Assembly: GCF_001949145.1 (NCBI RefSeq)
Contig: NW_019091433.1
Location: 64,001-124,000, forward strand
Source of the DNA: Acanthaster planci
Taxonomy: Eukaryota > Echinodermata > Asteroidea > Valvatida > Acanthasteridae
Reading direction: 5' to 3'
Length of the DNA: 60,000 nucleotides
Positions 54,301 to 58,157 of the stretch are shown piece after piece (position 1 is the stretch's first letter; each line of letters starts with the position of its first letter). The notes beneath the pieces were generated by a model. That model ran no database searches. It was not told the origin of the DNA and worked only from the letters and a program-made list of their open reading frames with translations. The translations under genes and the position numbers were made by a program.

Positions 54301-54632
54301 GCCCAGGCCCATGCAGAAATGGGACATGAATGCAAGGCCTACCTTGAGCCATATTGACATGGTTGATATTTTGGTACTTGAACGTGTTGAACTTGCTCAC
54401 TGGACGGACGGATGTCACTACCACAACAATTACCCGCACTCATGAAATGACAGCACCAAATACTCACCCTTTTCCTGACCATATCGTACACTTTCTCCTT
54501 TATTATTGTTGATCTGCTTTCCCCTGCGTCGTCTGGTATGGAAAACGTCTCTCGCACAAAACCAATCTGAATCGAGAAACAAGGCGCAGCGCTGCCAGCA
54601 TTTGACGTTTTGCTCGTCACTTCGTCACCCAT
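183..54632 (-). CDS. PRKD: Protein kinase D (PRKD family), 5' part of gene, exons 1-8
   Basis: Diacylglycerol-regulated serine/threonine kinase of the CAMK group, acting at the trans-Golgi, plasma membrane and nucleus (family knowledge). The spliced CDS joins, in transcript order, 54632-54468, 17785-17647, 8662-8531, 8010-7856, 6600-6396, 5626-5549, 2517-2361 and 306-183: 1155 bp, 385 codons, all phases closing. Domains seen: ubiquitin-like region (about residues 18-101), C1a (114-163), Ser-rich linker (164-233), C1b (234-283), acidic segment (292-330), PH start (about 370-385). Both C1 domains fit H-x12-C-x2-C-x13-C-x2-C-x4-H-x2-C-x7-C exactly. Pro124 and Pro244 match the prolines needed for phorbol ester binding in vertebrate PKD. 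The start ATG has G at -3 and +4, with an in-frame TGA 18 bases upstream. The rest of the PH domain and the kinase domain lie off the left edge. Invertebrates usually have one PKD gene against vertebrate PRKD1-3, so no numbered paralogue is assigned. Confidence 0.95.
307..2360 (-). other. PRKD intron 7
   Basis: A 2054 bp intron in phase 2. It holds a degenerate minisatellite at 1933-2285, next to the exon 7 donor. The part at 660-900 is purine-rich on the plus strand (many AGGAGAGA-like runs), which may help form the pyrimidine-rich character of the intron on the minus strand. No coding segment was seen. Confidence 0.8.
1933..2285. repeat. Degenerate minisatellite, unit about 40-60 bp
   Basis: About six to seven diverged units, recognised by recurring AAGGTGTGTG-like starts followed by CCTAGGTGCAGG or CCTAGATGTAGGG. 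Units are of uneven length. Confidence 0.65.
2361..2517 (-). CDS. PRKD: PRKD exon 7: acidic region before the PH domain
   Basis: Encodes the rest of codon 292 to residue 343 and two bases of codon 344. The stretch [20 protein letters not shown] is strongly acidic, followed by [19 protein letters not shown]. Vertebrate PKD has an acidic, poorly conserved segment at this position, so identity rests on composition, place and splice phase. The acceptor is strong (CCCTGTGTTCTCAG). The donor CAG|GTTGGT is weak, but its phase 2 is exactly what exon 8 needs. Confidence 0.85.
2897..3673. mobile_element. TTAA-flanked element with internal inverted repeat (piggyBac-like MITE)
   Basis: TTAA at 2893-2896 and 3674-3677 flank termini CCCCTT and AAGGGG, the target site expected of piggyBac-type elements. 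Inside, 3195-3350 is an inverted, diverged copy of about 3465-3620 (shared parts include AGTACTCGACTAC and CCATCAAATGCC). No transposase frame is present, so it would be non-autonomous. Confidence 0.55.
3411..3911 (+). repeat. Duplicated segment, copy 1 (likely haplotype duplicate)
   Basis: Nearly identical to 3959-4459 in the same orientation, with about ten differences by eye, and separated from it by a 25-N gap. It overlaps the right half of the TTAA element. Confidence 0.9.
3913..3937. other. Assembly gap, 25 N
   Basis: Run of N between the two duplicate segments; a fixed small size of this kind often marks a gap of unknown length. Confidence 0.95.
3959..4459 (+). repeat. Duplicated segment, copy 2 (likely haplotype duplicate)
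   Basis: Second copy, starting directly after the gap. It contains the right end of the TTAA element (TTAA at 4222-4225) without the left end. Confidence 0.9.
5549..5626 (-). CDS. PRKD: PRKD exon 6: C-terminal half of C1b
   Basis: A 78 bp exon encoding the rest of codon 266 through residue 291. [20 protein letters not shown] provides Cys267, His272, Cys275 and Cys283, completing C1b, and matches vertebrate [20 protein letters not shown]. The acceptor is ACCTTTTAG and the donor is AAC|GTGAGT. Phase 1 on both sides, so skipping it would keep frame but destroy C1b. Confidence 0.94.
5712..5749. repeat. Perfect 14 bp stem-loop
   Basis: ACAACAAAGATATT at 5712-5725 is the exact reverse complement of 5736-5749, with a 10 nt loop. 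Confidence 0.85.
5830..5935 (-). mobile_element. Possible decayed tRNA-derived SINE
   Basis: On the minus strand, TAGCTTAAGGATTAAG resembles a pol III A box and GGGTTTGAATCTCACCC resembles a B box with its T-arm stem, at tRNA-like spacing. No tail or target duplication was seen. Confidence 0.3.
6396..6600 (-). CDS. PRKD: PRKD exon 5: inter-C1 linker and N-terminal half of C1b
   Basis: Encodes residues 198-265 plus one base of codon 266. The linker part (from [14 protein letters not shown]) is not closely conserved. The C1b part, [19 protein letters not shown] then [15 protein letters not shown], is nearly identical to vertebrate PKD and holds His234, Cys247, Cys250 and Cys264. Pro244 corresponds to the C1b proline needed for phorbol ester binding. 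Acceptor TTTTTCAG, donor AAAG|GTAGAC, phase 0 in and phase 1 out. C1b is therefore split at the same place as C1a. Confidence 0.95.
6601..7855 (-). other. PRKD intron 4
   Basis: A 1255 bp phase 0 intron, A+T rich, without a recognised repeat or gene. Its 5' boundary depends on which exon 4 donor is used (7855 or 7813). Confidence 0.8.
7856..8010 (-). CDS. PRKD: PRKD exon 4: C-terminal half of C1a and Ser-rich linker
   Basis: Encodes the rest of codon 146 and residues 147-197. [17 protein letters not shown] supplies Cys147, His152, Cys155 and Cys163 of C1a and is almost the same as the vertebrate [17 protein letters not shown]. Then comes a basic, Ser-rich linker ([22 protein letters not shown]), in the place where vertebrate PKD has RRRRLSNVS and other serines linked to 14-3-3 binding. 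The acceptor is TTTGTCAG. Two donors give the same phase: ATG|GTAACT (used here) and CAT|GTATGT, which would extend the exon down to 7814 and add 14 residues. Confidence 0.9.
8011..8530 (-). other. PRKD intron 3
   Basis: A 520 bp phase 1 intron that splits C1a. Donor GTAAGA, acceptor TTTGTCAG. No internal feature recognised. Confidence 0.85.
8531..8662 (-). CDS. PRKD: PRKD exon 3: N-terminal half of C1a
   Basis: Encodes residues 102-145 plus one base of codon 146. It carries His114, Cys127, Cys130 and Cys144 of C1a within [16 protein letters not shown] and [15 protein letters not shown], matching vertebrate C1a closely. Donor is ATG|GTAAGA. Two acceptors 6 bases apart are both in frame (exon upper end 8662 or 8656); the longer choice keeps the spacing of human PKD between VLS and the QIRPH motif. 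The domain is split by a phase 1 intron just after the fourth Zn ligand. Confidence 0.94.
13675..13706. repeat. Short hairpin, 13 bp arms, 6 nt loop
   Basis: ACGCTATCAATCA and TGATCGATAGCGT pair with a single mismatch around the loop ACTCGG. Confidence 0.7.
14033..14205 (+). repeat. Dispersed repeat family A, copy 1
   Basis: Shares about 85 bp with 15719-15798 (GTGCCCACAxGxGGGGxxTTGCAGA, then GGCTTCTGT, GTTGCAxGTGATxTGGTTCACC). In both copies this runs directly into an ACATGT cluster. Confidence 0.75.
14286..14680 (+). repeat. Dispersed repeat family B, copy 1
   Basis: Diverged same-orientation copy of 19236-19595. Shared blocks are AAAATGATATCGAG, AGTCACATGCT, and a 27 bp run beginning GTATTAATAACAGTG and continuing through TTTAAATGTGAAAG. 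Begins with a 7 bp hairpin (14297-14316). No coding capacity; class unknown. Confidence 0.75.
15257..15307 (+). repeat. Dispersed repeat family C, copy 1
   Basis: About 50 bp beginning GCAGTGGGC and containing GGTTTAAACTGAAG and CACACTTATGAAC; an inverted diverged copy lies at 57321-57370. Confidence 0.65.
15719..15850 (+). repeat. Dispersed repeat family A, copy 2
   Basis: Same-orientation copy of 14033-14205, 1.7 kb away, also followed by a TACATG cluster. Confidence 0.75.
17647..17785 (-). CDS. PRKD: PRKD exon 2: second half of ubiquitin-like domain
   Basis: Encodes residues 56-101 plus the first base of codon 102. [18 protein letters not shown] is nearly identical to the vertebrate PKD block [18 protein letters not shown], and the exon closes with [12 protein letters not shown], matching IQEGDLIEVVLS. 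The FYGxYDK tyrosines are conserved; in PKD1 the second of these is a reported stress-phosphorylation site. The acceptor is a pyrimidine-rich tract ending TTGGCAG; the donor is CAG|GTAGGC. Phase 0 in, phase 1 out. Confidence 0.95.
18343..18422 (+). repeat. Imperfect TTGGACT/CTGGACT short tandem repeat
   Basis: Repeated words TGGATTTAGACTGG, TTGGCTTGGACTAG, ACTGGACTGCACTGGAC make a degenerate ~10 bp repeat. Confidence 0.6.
19236..19595 (+). repeat. Dispersed repeat family B, copy 2
   Basis: Second copy; its leading hairpin (19253-19274) has the same 6 nt loop size and a compensating base-pair change relative to copy 1. Confidence 0.75.
19794..20158. mobile_element. Foldback/MITE with long terminal inverted repeats
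   Basis: Begins AAATTTGAATAAAATCT and ends with the reverse complement, AG(A)TTTTATTCAAATTT. Inner matches include CTATACCTCGTGAT against ATCACGAGGTATAG. The right arm holds a direct 47 bp duplication (20045-20091 and 20092-20138). Arms cover most of the 365 bp; no coding frame. Confidence 0.75.
20837..20879. repeat. Short inverted repeat, 11 bp arms
   Basis: ATCACCGAGAG (20837-20847) pairs exactly with CTCTCGGTGAT (20869-20879) across a 21 nt loop. Confidence 0.7.
22030..22110. repeat. (TACATG)n cluster
   Basis: Several short TACATG runs, including four in a row near 22050, directly left of the MITE at 22123. Confidence 0.85.
22123..22454. mobile_element. MITE with ~54 bp terminal inverted repeats, each itself palindromic
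   Basis: Left end begins GTGCCCGCCAGAAGGGCGTA and the right end reads back as GTGCCCGGCAGAAGAGCGTT. Both arms extend to AGCATGATCA, and inside each arm the GGGCGTAAGCGC...AACGCCC part can pair with itself. 332 bp, no coding capacity. Confidence 0.75.
22612..22782 (+). repeat. 33 bp minisatellite, five units
   Basis: Units start at 22612, 22645, 22684, 22717 and 22750; each has AAACTGGTACCATGCATAC followed by a TACATG run. The second unit is 39 bp through one extra TACATG. Confidence 0.9.
23150..23330 (+). repeat. 23/24 bp minisatellite, about eight units
   Basis: Three 24 bp units with ACGTTTGTCACATGGACAG (the first lacks two bases) are followed by four 23 bp units with ATGTTGTCACATGGACAG starting at 23223, 23246, 23269 and 23292, then a partial one. 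Diverged remnants occur at 23478-23516. Confidence 0.92.
23690..23726. repeat. Short inverted repeat, 11 bp arms
   Basis: GTTCCATTCCA (23690-23700) pairs exactly with TGGAATGGAAC (23716-23726). Confidence 0.7.
24288..24426 (+). mobile_element. piggyBac-like MITE family D, diverged copy
   Basis: Related over its length to the reverse complement of 52701-52841, sharing AGTCAAAAAT, CCTTCCACTTGATTT, CAGTACACAGA and GATTTTGACTGATA. Ends CTAACCCTCC and GTGATTAA, so one TTAA is altered to CTAA. Confidence 0.7.
24775..24910. repeat. (TACATG)n cluster
   Basis: Short ACATGT and TACATG runs broken by unique sequence. Confidence 0.75.
25970..26395. repeat. (TACATG)n cluster
   Basis: Many short TACATG/GTACGTG runs over about 420 bp, one of the densest clusters. 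Confidence 0.85.
26896..26930 (+). repeat. Dispersed repeat family E, copy 1
   Basis: A ~35 bp block starting GACTTCCAATATAT and ending GGACAAATCTGAT, repeated with one difference at 31310-31344. Confidence 0.6.
27440..27495. repeat. (TACATG)n cluster
   Basis: A near-uninterrupted run of TACATG near 27450, then a shorter one. Confidence 0.85.
27565..27715 (+). repeat. Dispersed repeat family F, copy 1
   Basis: Same-orientation relative of 42646-42790, sharing ATGGGCCCCAAGC, GGACCAAG, GGTTCA(C/T)GAATGACTATG and CCAACAA. Class unknown. Confidence 0.7.
28040..28170. repeat. (TACATG)n cluster
   Basis: Three separated TACATG runs within 130 bp. Confidence 0.85.
28200..28520. other. GC- and CpG-richer patch in intron 1
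   Basis: Contains GCTGCGCGCGCCCGGTTC, GGCCGGCCCGGC and TGCGCGCAG, unlike the A+T-rich surroundings. It could be an old transposon or a regulatory element or alternative promoter; sequence alone does not decide. Confidence 0.35.
31310..31344 (+). repeat. Dispersed repeat family E, copy 2
   Basis: Second copy of the block at 26896-26930, same orientation; similarity does not clearly extend beyond it. Confidence 0.6.
34325..34625 (+). mobile_element. tRNA-derived SINE
   Basis: AGTTGGTGTAGTGATT gives a pol III A box and GGTTCGATTCC a B box at tRNA-like spacing. A non-tRNA body follows (TGGGTTTTACGCAGAATATT, GGGGTTTTCCTCC), then a tail with AATAATAATGAT like those of LINE-mobilised SINEs. Confidence 0.7.
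34695..35299. mobile_element. DNA-transposon remnant with GCAGCC(A/G)ATTTCACAAA inverted termini
   Basis: GCAGCCGATTTCACAAA at the left and, read on the minus strand, GCAGCCAATTTCACAAA at the right; 605 bp between. The inside has further palindromic parts such as TGTAAGTCACAGACTTACG. No coding frame. Confidence 0.6.
36749..36980. mobile_element. Possible TTAA-flanked MITE
   Basis: TTAA at 36745-36748 and 36981-36984. On the minus strand the right end reads TTAACCACTTGATGCCGG, close to the left end of the element at 2897 (TTAACCCCTTCGTGCCGG), so the two may be one family. The left boundary is uncertain because TTAA also occurs at 36753. Confidence 0.45.
37930..38490 (+). mobile_element. Non-LTR retrotransposon 3' end (CR1/L2-like), decayed
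   Basis: The open part from about 37957 to 38213 has the motifs [32 protein letters not shown] and [14 protein letters not shown] of the region after the RT domain in CR1/L2-type elements. In another frame come [11 protein letters not shown] and [15 protein letters not shown], the usual C-terminus. A stop after APAY, a frameshift near 38213 and an internal TGA make it inactive. It ends in a short (ATT)n tail after GCGCTCTATAAATC. Confidence 0.88.
39195..39440. repeat. (TACATG)n cluster
   Basis: Dense mix of TACATG, ACATGT, TGTACA and GTACGTG words. Confidence 0.85.
39870..40232. mobile_element. hAT-type MITE with perfect 8 bp target duplication
   Basis: Ends CAGGGTTTCCCCT and AGGGGAAACCCTG are inverted repeats, flanked directly by ATGTACAG on both sides (39862-39869 and 40233-40240). 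An 8 bp duplication with CAGGG termini is the hAT pattern. 363 bp, no transposase. Confidence 0.88.
40368..40411 (+). repeat. CCCTGTCC short tandem repeat
   Basis: Repeated CCCTGTCCAGACCCTGTCC and CCTGACCCTGTCC words. Confidence 0.7.
42276..42311. repeat. Perfect 17 bp-arm palindrome, 2 nt centre
   Basis: TTTCCAACAATGCGTCT (42276-42292) and its exact reverse complement (42295-42311) separated by TT. Confidence 0.95.
42646..42790 (+). repeat. Dispersed repeat family F, copy 2
   Basis: Second copy, 15 kb from the first and about 75-80 percent similar by eye. Confidence 0.7.
43445..44225 (-). pseudogene. Non-LTR retrotransposon reverse transcriptase fragment
   Basis: On the minus strand, in order: [36 protein letters not shown], a [16 protein letters not shown] block, a damaged FLDL..KAFD box, [14 protein letters not shown], and FVDDCVL in place of the catalytic FADD. 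These are the ordered motifs of the RT of Jockey/CR1-type non-LTR elements. It has frame changes and stops near 43756-43800, and lacks the endonuclease and the 3' end, so it is a dead fragment inside intron 1, on the same strand as PRKD. Confidence 0.9.
44890..44995. repeat. (TACATG)n cluster
   Basis: TACATG-type runs including the variant ACATGCACATG. Confidence 0.8.
45475..45780. repeat. (TACATG)n cluster
   Basis: About 300 bp mostly composed of TACATG variants, with TACCGGTA and GCATGC palindromes between. Confidence 0.85.
46260..46640. repeat. (TACATG)n cluster
   Basis: Longest cluster, with several runs of two to three units and GTACCGGTACCGTAC between them. Confidence 0.85.
47208..48108. 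other. Assembly gap, 901 N
   Basis: Run of N inside intron 1; open frames crossing it are artefacts. Confidence 0.99.
51202..51891. mobile_element. pogo/Tigger-like MITE with TA target duplication
   Basis: Starts CAGTGGAACGCCGCTATA and ends with its reverse complement (last base A instead of G), flanked by TA at 51200-51201 and 51892-51893. Subterminal CTGTACCGAACAT and CTGTACCAAACATT words occur near the ends. CAGTGGAAC termini plus TA duplication fit the pogo/Tigger branch of Tc1-mariner. 690 bp without a transposase frame. Confidence 0.85.
52701..52841 (-). mobile_element. piggyBac-like MITE family D with TTAA target duplication
   Basis: A 141 bp element flanked by TTAA at 52697-52700 and 52842-52845, with termini CCCTCC and GGAAGG. 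No coding capacity. TTAA duplication with CCC-type termini is the piggyBac signature. Confidence 0.75.
54468..54632 (-). CDS. PRKD: PRKD exon 1: start codon and first half of ubiquitin-like domain
   Basis: Encodes residues 1-55, beginning [10 protein letters not shown] and ending MVRKR. The segment [13 protein letters not shown] aligns with the vertebrate PKD block around FHLQIGLSREPV, the first strand of the ubiquitin-like dimerisation domain. The leader before it is only about 17 residues, without the long Ala/Pro tract of human PRKD1. The donor GTGAGT lies at 54462-54467 on the minus strand, immediately after an AGG codon, giving phase 0. The ATG is the first after an in-frame TGA, so the N-terminus is well fixed. 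Confidence 0.93.
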
Positions 54633-54880
54633 TTCGTTCTGTGATTTTCACCGATCGTGGGCCTTGGTCGTGAAATCATGCACGTTTTCTGGCTGAAGAT
54701 TCTTAATTCTCCATGAAGCTGGGCGTTACTGTGACTGGGCGCTTCGAATCTACACGAACTGATGGCCGAAAATAGATCATGACTGTCCCCACTGGCCCGA
54801 TGCACACCGCTGCCATAACTGTTTAGGCCGAAAGCATTATCATGGCGGAATGGTCACGTGACCTCAGGAGAAACTAAAAT
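54633..54880 (-). promoter_or_regulatory. Probable PRKD 5' UTR and proximal promoter
   Basis: Sequence directly upstream of the PRKD start codon, richer in CpG than the introns. It contains a perfect 12 bp palindrome GGTCACGTGACC at 54852-54863, an E-box of the CACGTG class like USF/MITF-TFE sites, and ATGGCGG at 54842-54848, which resembles a YY1 site. No TATA box is evident. The transcription start is not visible; an in-frame TGA 18 bases before the ATG fixes the reading frame start. Confidence 0.45.
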
Positions 54881-55320
54881 TTCCCAGCCAGTACGGTACA
54901 GTGCAGCTGCGATGTGATGACGAAGAATTTTACGTGGCTGAAATTATTCACTTCTAGAACACTGGATACTTAATTATTTTGCTGCGTCTGAAAATGAGGT
55001 CGTGCTTTTACATTCATCACACCTGAATGGTGTTTTTTTCTTTTGATCACGAAATATGCAAACCTACCCGGATGATCAGGGAGCATAAACTCTTGCGCCT
55101 GCTATAGTGCGAAGACTGAGGTTGCATGGGTAATTCATCTGTTGAGTCGAGTCTGTATAATGAGCAAGTGGCAAGTCATAATAGAAAAGATTTTTAATAT
55201 TTAATGCATGGAAGTGTTGTTTAATTCCAAGCATTGTAATTAGTTTGTCCATGGTCGAGTACATGTAGCTGACACACATGCCTCCGCAGTCACCTTAATG
55301 GCGCGACTTGGAATCTGCTG

Positions 55321-55665
55321 TAAGTAGAAATGCTCCTTATAAGCGTATACACTTCACTTGGCGACTTCCCGCGCGAAATTGGGTCCCTATATTTGAGCAT
55401 AAAAAGACTGAAAATTGTCCACGTCTGGAGATTGTGAGAAAATCGGAGAGGACACATATTCCTCTCTCCGTACAACAAGTTTTGATGTTCGAATTCGTTT
55501 TCATTACTGAAATATCAGAAAAAGAACTTGAAGGTATGCTGGATGTATACCGCTCCTTGAGTATTTCTAATAAGTCCTTTGACTACGCTCAACGGAGCCA
55601 CTTCCTGCGCTAAGTTCGGTCCATATATTTGAACATTAAAAATCTGAAAATCGGAAAGTGTCATG
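55321..55665 (+). repeat. Pair of ~100 bp direct repeats
   Basis: 55321-55430 and 55555-55665 share an ordered set of words: ACTTCC(C/T)GCGC, (G/C)GTCC(C/A)TATATTTGA(G/A)CAT, AAA(A/T)(C/G)TGAAAAT. Confidence 0.6.
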
Positions 55666-57174
55666 TCCCTTTAATTTTTGTCATGAATGAATTTCGAAGA
55701 ACGGAAGGCGTCATTTGATGTGCTTCATATTTCTTCAATCATCCCTTTGTCTTTCCACTATACGCTATACGATCTTACTGAGCTTTTCAAAATAACTCGT
55801 AACTTTTACATGTATTAGTCTATCCGTACCTAGCAGGAACAAAAGAGGGCGTGTTTCGAAATGAAATTGACAGTCACATCACTGACATTATCATGATTAC
55901 AAACACATAGACCACGCGTATAACCTTGATTTTAAAAGGCGTGGGCATGGGCGTGGGCAAGCAGTAGGCGAAAGGATGGACGGCAGCGCGTCCAGTGCGA
56001 ATTGTGCGTGACGCACTGGAAATGCACGTATTTTGTTTGCATGTGCTCGAAAAAAAATGCTTTTTTCTCTTTTGTACTGCTATATCTTCTTTTCAAATGT
56101 TGAAACCGCATTCTTTCGAATCTGCCAGATTAACTAAACAGAGGATTTTTTTCACAATCGGGAAATGGCTTCGTAGCATTTTATTGCTGAAATTCTTCAA
56201 CTGTGTAAATTCCCTATACCGAGGGGTGAATTTGCCCACGCTTTTGGATTTAGTCGGTTGTCGTGTCAGCTATGGTACCCCGCCGTTACATTAAAATGAT
56301 TGCAAAGCATTTCCCCAAATTCCGTTCCATTTGGTGAACCAAGCCTCACATTGTGTTACTAAAGACGGGTTTGCTGACAATGCCAAAAGCAAACATACAT
56401 TTCCCTTGGGCCAATGTTGAATAAATAGACGTCATTATTTGACTGCAAATCACTCTATTAAAAATCATAACTGCGATAAAGTACCAAAGTCTGACGTCAC
56501 TGTGAAACAGACAGTGTGTTCGAGCTATTCCTGAACACAAGTATACTCCTGAGCGCTCGAGCGGCTGAAGTACGATCCGTGGGTCTGCGAGAGTACAGAC
56601 CAATTGCGTTGCTGACGCCATTACTCATTTACTGCAGTGTCCCCGTCACTCAGGTGGCATTCCTAAGCTTGACGAGCGCGTGATTTTGGTTAATGGGGAA
56701 GCATTCAATCATCTGTGATGTCATTACACTGCTAGCCAGCCGGGGTAGTGGTGGCCCACACCAGGGCAGGCATGAAGATCACGTGATAACTAAACCAACG
56801 CTCTAGTGTAAGTTTGACTTACACGTGTAAGCTAATCGAACGCACCCATAGTAGGATGTTTAAATTATACAATACCGGGGTTAGATCGCGCAAGGCAGCG
56901 TGGGAACCAACATGGCGCGGCAAGATCGTACCCATGGGAACGAGGTGGGATCGGCCTGTACTCTCGCTAGAGGGGAGTACCCGCTCCGAGAAGAAACAAA
57001 AGAGGGCGTGTTAGTTTTGAAATGAAAATGAGAGTCCCTTGGTAAGCATTTATCGCATAGATGCGCAAGGTTATGCGCGTTTTGACGCGGAACACGCGGA
57101 GTACGCGTAAAGAATTTAATCTGAAATGTGGAAAGGCTGCGTAGCACCGTGATCAGAATATCGACATAAATATA

Positions 57175-57293
57175 ATATCAAATCAGTGCTCTGAAATATG
57201 TGATTGCCGACCTTTCGGTAAATATGTACCTTTTGCAGGTACTTAGTTACCGAAAGCTCGGCAATCACATATTTCAGAGCACTGATTTGATAT
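57175..57293. repeat. Long near-perfect hairpin, 56 bp arms, 7 nt loop
   Basis: 57175-57230 and 57238-57293 are reverse complements at 53 of 56 positions, around the loop TTTTGCA. The mismatches lie in the inner part of the stem. Confidence 0.95.
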
Positions 57294-57320
57294 GAAAAAT
57301 TCTTGTCGTTAATCTGGAAT

Positions 57321-57370
57321 GTATCTGGTTCGTAAGTGTGACGTCGCTTCAGTTTAAANCTACGCCCACT
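57321..57370 (-). repeat. Dispersed repeat family C, copy 2
   Basis: Inverted copy of 15257-15307, read on the minus strand as TTTAAACTGAAGCGACGTC and so on; contains the single N at 57359. Confidence 0.65.
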
Positions 57371-58157
57371 ACACACGTGCGCTGCACACAGGGTTACATG
57401 CACTGATCGCCGTTTACATGAAACCATGGAACTGGAAGTTAACGCGCAACTTGAGCGATTGTCCAATGAGAGCCTGCAAATCGTGACGCGTCCGCCTTAT
57501 AGTTTTGATTTTAGTCGGGCGCCGCGCAGATCACGAAAAACCCCTGTACTTTTGAGTAGAACCTGGCGGTCTATGCATTTATATGTCTGTGGTACGGTGC
57601 CACCGCAGTTATGGTGTCTAATCGGATTAGTAAATGCCACCATTTAGCGCGCTTTAGCACTCGCACGGGCGCACTGCCGTTCCCTGATGATTGTGTGTCA
57701 TCATTCCTTGAGCACACGAAAGTGTTGACAAGATAGGTCGACAATCGATCCCTGTTTTTTTTAACAAATGTGTAGTCTTGGTTATGTAAATTCCACTATA
57801 CAATCACCTTTTGTGTTTTTTCTTCTTCGTTTTAAATGTCTTTTATAGTTTTAAGTAAATTGAAATTTAAGCTTATCTGTGTATGCTGTTTAATCCTTTT
57901 TAAATTCTGTTGTAAAACTGCCCTGCAATTCAGCCCTTGGGCTGCTATTGGCAGTTTGAATTAAATAAACCAGCAATATTAATTATAGCGTTGCGCCTTC
58001 CTCGTTAAACTTGAAATCAAGTGGTTAGTCGGTCGTGTTTGTCGTCCATGAGCCATAGTGCTGAGCCCGTTCACCGTAGCCCGCGATTCAGCCCGTACGA
58101 CGCGTGGTCGTGGGCTGTTCAGCCCCGGGCTTCGACGCATGTCGGCCAGCCTACGAC

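Larger units (their letters stand above)
17786..54467 (-). other. PRKD intron 1
   Basis: A 36.7 kb phase 0 intron between the two exons of the ubiquitin-like domain. It holds most of the mobile elements, minisatellites and (TACATG)n clusters in the window, plus a 901-N gap. No host exon was recognised. Stretches in which I see nothing beyond short ACATGT runs include 28550-34300, 40250-42270, 46650-47200, 48110-51200 and 52850-54460. Its size and first-intron position make it a likely home for enhancers, but none can be identified from sequence alone. Confidence 0.8.
54881..58149. other. 5' flank of PRKD, no gene recognised
   Basis: No host gene could be supported. It contains two related direct segments (55321-55430 and 55555-55665), a second short direct repeat pair (55838-55885 and 56992-57036), a long hairpin (57175-57293), and a 50 bp dispersed repeat (57321-57370). 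Open frames of up to about 100 codons show no known domain. Confidence 0.6.

Noticed and set aside
54617-54805. 62-codon minus-strand frame as a longer PRKD N-terminus
   Set aside because: It is in a different frame, and the PRKD frame has an in-frame TGA 18 bases before the ATG at 54632.
55308-55613. 101-codon frame as a gene next to PRKD
   Set aside because: It lies across the repeated segments at 55321-55665 and has no known domain.
57426-57647. 73-codon frame starting MELEVNAQLERLSNES as a small gene or exon
   Set aside because: No recognised family and no clear splice sites; could be real but cannot be supported.
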